A stretch of DNA of 64,000 nt, taken from assembly GCF_038958875.1 (NCBI RefSeq), contig NZ_CP152407.1, positions 131,501-195,500 of the forward strand, written 5' to 3'. The translations under genes were made by a program, and so were the position numbers. The stretch is from Acidovorax sp. FHTAMBA. Lineage in GTDB: Bacteria > Pseudomonadota > Gammaproteobacteria > Burkholderiales > Burkholderiaceae_C. Position 1 is the stretch's first letter, and each line of letters starts with the position of its first letter. This document shows positions 61,917-64,000 of this stretch, in pieces. Below the pieces are notes generated by a model. It saw only the letters and a list, made by a program, of their open reading frames with translations, searched no databases and was not told the origin of the DNA.

Positions 61917-62903
61917 ATGCTCAACATCTTCACGCTCGCCAATGGCCGGCTGTTTCAGGAAGAAATCGAGTCCCTGGAAGAGCTGACCCGCTTCCAGCCG
62001 ATCTGGGTGGACCTGGAAGCCCCCACGCTCGAAGAAAAACGCTGGATCAAGCAGCACTACGGCCTGTCCATCCCCGAGGATGCGATGGACGAGGACATCG
62101 AGGAATCCGCCCGCTTCTACGAAGAAGACAACGGCGAGCTGCACATCCGCAGCGACTTCCTGATCGACGACGACGAAGACCCCCGCTCGGTGCGCGTGGC
62201 TTTCATCCTCAACCAGCACAACGCCAACCTCAAGAGCCGGGGCGTGCTGTTTTCCATCCACGACGAAGACGTGCCGGTGTTCCGCCTGCTGCGCATGCGC
62301 GCGCGCCGCGCACCGGGGCTGATTGAAGACGCCAAGGAAGTGCTGCTCAAGCTGTTCGATGCCGATGCCGAATATTCGGCCGACACGCTGGAGAACATCT
62401 ATGACGAGCTCGAGCAGGTGAGCAAGCAGGTGCTGGCCGGAGACGTGACCGACACCCGCGCCGGTGAAGTGCTGGCCGCCATCGCGCGCCAGGAAGACTT
62501 GAACGGCCGCATCCGCCGCAACGTGATGGACACCCGCCGCGCGGTGAGCTTCATGATGCGCTCCAAGATGCTCAACTCCGAGCAGTTCGAGGAAGCCCGC
62601 CAGATCCTGCGCGACATCGAGTCGCTGGACAACCACACGGCGTTCCTGTTCGACAAGATCAACTTCCTGATGGACGCCACGGTCGGTTTCATCAACATCA
62701 ACCAGAACAAGATCATCAAGATCTTCTCGGTGGCCAGCGTGGCGCTGCTGCCGCCCACGCTGATCGCCAGCGTGTATGGCATGAACTTCAAGTTCATGCC
62801 CGAGCTGGACTGGGCGCTGGGGTATCCGTATGCCCTCGGGCTGATGGTGGCCAGCGCGCTGGGGCCCATGTGGTACTTCCGCAAGCGCGGCTGGCTTAAA
62901 TAG
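61917..62903 (+). CDS. corA: magnesium/cobalt transporter CorA
   Basis: CorA forms a pentameric inner-membrane channel for Mg2+ (also Co2+, Ni2+). The 328-residue product has the long acidic cytoplasmic N-domain, the stalk helix (NVMDTRRAVSFMMRSKML), and two C-terminal membrane helices with the selectivity motif YGMNF between them. The ATG at 61917 follows AAGGGAGTGAG. The leader shows competing hairpins that may sense metal. Downstream is a repeat-rich gap. Confidence 0.95.
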   Translation: MLNIFTLANGRLFQEEIESLEELTRFQPIWVDLEAPTLEEKRWIKQHYGLSIPEDAMDEDIEESARFYEEDNGELHIRSDFLIDDDEDPRSVRVAFILNQHNANLKSRGVLFSIHDEDVPVFRLLRMRARRAPGLIEDAKEVLLKLFDADAEYSADTLENIYDELEQVSKQVLAGDVTDTRAGEVLAAIARQEDLNGRIRRNVMDTRRAVSFMMRSKMLNSEQFEEARQILRDIESLDNHTAFLFDKINFLMDATVGFININQNKIIKIFSVASVALLPPTLIASVYGMNFKFMPELDWALGYPYALGLMVASALGPMWYFRKRGWLK

Positions 62904-63138
62904 GTTCCCCCTGTGGCGCTGCGCGCCTTCCCCCTGAGGGGGACGCCTCCAGTGGACCGGCGAAGCCGGATCCGCGGTGGCGCTGGTATTTCGGGCGCGC
63001 CGGTTTCACTGCGCGGTGGCGGAACTGGTCGCCGCTGGCGTTTTGACTCCCCAAGCCCACGCCCCGCCCGTTCGGGCTGAGCTTGTCGAAGCCTGTGCAA
63101 GCCTGATGGCGGATTCAGCAGTCAACCCAGCGAAAATA
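62904..63138. repeat. repeat-rich gap after corA
   Basis: Three kinds of element lie here. The GGCGAAGCC/CCTGAGGGGG type block runs over 62904-62990, sharing GGCGCTGCGCGCCTTCCCCC and CCGGCGAAGCCGGA-like words with 16190-16305. A single GTTCGGGCTGAGCTTGTCGA element sits at 63068-63093. No open frame with coding character was found. Confidence 0.6.
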
Positions 63139-63198
63139 TGAATCAAATCGCCCTCTAGCTCTTACCCATCAAGCGCTAGCAGCTATTAATTTCATAGT
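63139..63198 (-). repeat. dispersed ~55-bp palindromic repeat, copy 11
   Basis: GAATCAAATCGCCCTCTAGC, CTTACCCATCAAGCGCTAGC, AGCTATTAATTTC. It covers the stop codon region of the nucleosidase gene. Confidence 0.8.
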
Positions 63199-63959
63199 TT
63201 TTGCATCAACGTCAGCACCATGTGTTCGGCGTAGCGGCTGGCGACCGTCTGCACAAAGCGGGGGAAGTCCACGTGCGCGGTGTCGTCGGCGCGGTCGGAG
63301 ATGGTACGCATGGCGGCGAAGGGGATGCCGTAGTCGTGACACACCTGGGCGACGGCGGCGCCTTCCATTTCCACGGCCAGCACGTCGTGGCCGGCGTCGC
63401 GCAATGTGGTGCGCAGGCGGTGGGCCTCGTCAGCGGCTGAGACAAAACGGTCCCCGCTGGCAATCAGGCCGTGGTGGGCGCGGTGCGCGGCGCCCTCTAT
63501 GCCGCCTTGCGCCATGTTTTTAAGGTCAAATCGGCTGCTAGCGCTTGATACACAAGCGCTAGCAGCTCCCAAAAGCAGAGCAGACAGCGTGACATCACAG
63601 AGCAGTCGGCTGCGCGCGTAGCCAGGCACCTCCCAGCGCGGAAACAGTGGCGAAGCATCCATGTCGTGCTGGAGGTAGTCCTGCGCCACCACCACGTCGC
63701 CCACGTTCACGCCATCGCCCACGCCCCCCGCCACACCGGTGAACACCACGCGCGCCACGCCAAACCGCTCGATCAGCGCCGTGGCCGTGGTGGCCGCCGC
63801 CACCTTGCCAATGCCCGAGAGGGCCAGCACCACCGCGCGGCCAGCCAGTTCGCCGCGCCAGAAGGCACGTCCCGCATGCATCAGGCGCTGCGGGTGGACG
63901 AGGTGGGCGACCAGGGTGCTTTGTTCGTCGGGCAGGGCGCTGAGGATGGCGGTAGTCAC
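63192..63959 (-). CDS. mtnN: 5'-methylthioadenosine/S-adenosylhomocysteine nucleosidase
   Basis: Splits MTA and SAH to adenine and the thioribose sugar, a salvage step that also clears the by-product of spermidine synthesis. The 255-residue protein has ALPDEQSTLVAHL at the start, VVFTGVAGGVGDGVNVGDVV, and the purine-site end VLAVEMEGAAVAQVC and RTISDRADD with the catalytic Asp. The start is GTG at 63959. Near residue 125-145 a stretch (GAASACVSSASSRFDLKNMA) is encoded by a copy of the dispersed repeat and has no family counterpart; the reading frame stays open. The window ends 41 bases upstream. Confidence 0.9.
   Translation of the reverse strand: MTTAILSALPDEQSTLVAHLVHPQRLMHAGRAFWRGELAGRAVVLALSGIGKVAAATTATALIERFGVARVVFTGVAGGVGDGVNVGDVVVAQDYLQHDMDASPLFPRWEVPGYARSRLLCDVTLSALLLGAASACVSSASSRFDLKNMAQGGIEGAAHRAHHGLIASGDRFVSAADEAHRLRTTLRDAGHDVLAVEMEGAAVAQVCHDYGIPFAAMRTISDRADDTAHVDFPRFVQTVASRYAEHMVLTLMQKL
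63521..63580 (-). repeat. dispersed repeat, copy 12, inside the nucleosidase gene
   Basis: Contains a perfect 14-base inverted repeat, GCTGCTAGCGCTTG at 63534-63547 and CAAGCGCTAGCAGC at 63553-63566, loop of five, flanked by AAGGTCAAATCG. It is read in frame as about 18 residues. Confidence 0.85.
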
Positions 63960-64000
63960 TGCGCCATATGGTTAAAACTGGCACACCCCAGACCAGCGGA

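Overview
The window looks like chromosome from a high-GC betaproteobacterium, most likely of the Comamonadaceae (Acidovorax-like). This rests on the GC-rich codon use, the lptD-surA-rsmA and tsaB-rimI-UDG gene orders, the betaproteobacterial protein variants, and a dispersed short repeat that I associate with that family. The assignment is inference from style and context, not from a search. No rRNA, tRNA or CRISPR array was recognised.

Layout. 1-11.4 kb: mixed housekeeping genes (AraC regulator, tyrosine phosphatase, MFS transporter, DUF1993, DUF2130, SRAP/YedK-like protein, acyl-CoA dehydrogenase, diguanylate cyclase, rsmE, amgK-like kinase). 11.4-16.1 kb: the outer-membrane biogenesis run lptD-surA-rsmA. 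16.1-17.5 kb: a secreted barnase-type RNase with a barstar inhibitor. 17.7-25 kb: NADP-malic enzyme, then a beta-alanine catabolic unit (omega-aminotransferase, DJ-1-like protein, CoA-acylating semialdehyde dehydrogenase) with a divergent LysR regulator. 25-26 kb: an orphan flagellar-rod-like protein and a DUF2061 membrane protein behind a near-consensus Fur box. 26-38 kb: an SPFH / DUF4178 / DUF350 / membrane aminopropyltransferase / FAD-oxidoreductase / phytase-like-esterase cluster. It is interrupted by a YecA-type protein and a fused relic of a type III restriction-modification system, and is followed by ribE and a partial second copy of the FAD oxidoreductase.

38.2-41.3 kb: a tightly overlapping operon of a DUF6448 protein, an S26 peptidase, an FmdE-like protein and a Crp/Fnr regulator, with a divergent hemerythrin-like protein. 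I regard this as the best candidate for an undescribed system: the peptidase may expose an N-terminal His-Cys metal hook, by analogy with nickel superoxide dismutase. 41.4-49.5 kb: GNAT, TerB-like protein, nudJ, an M20 peptidase, a PLD-nuclease/helicase and mnmA. 49.6-56.7 kb: a rearranged accessory stretch with two related secretory-lipase genes (one truncated), a 5'-truncated CHASE2 adenylate cyclase followed by a class II cyclic-nucleotide phosphodiesterase, and two decayed IS3-family elements. 56.8-64 kb: SemiSWEET, dacB, an EamA exporter, tsaB, rimI, a UDG-like protein, corA behind a leader with mutually exclusive hairpins, and an MTA/SAH nucleosidase.

Across the window a ~55-bp imperfect palindromic repeat recurs at least ten times. 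Most copies lie between genes, but some sit inside reading frames and are translated.
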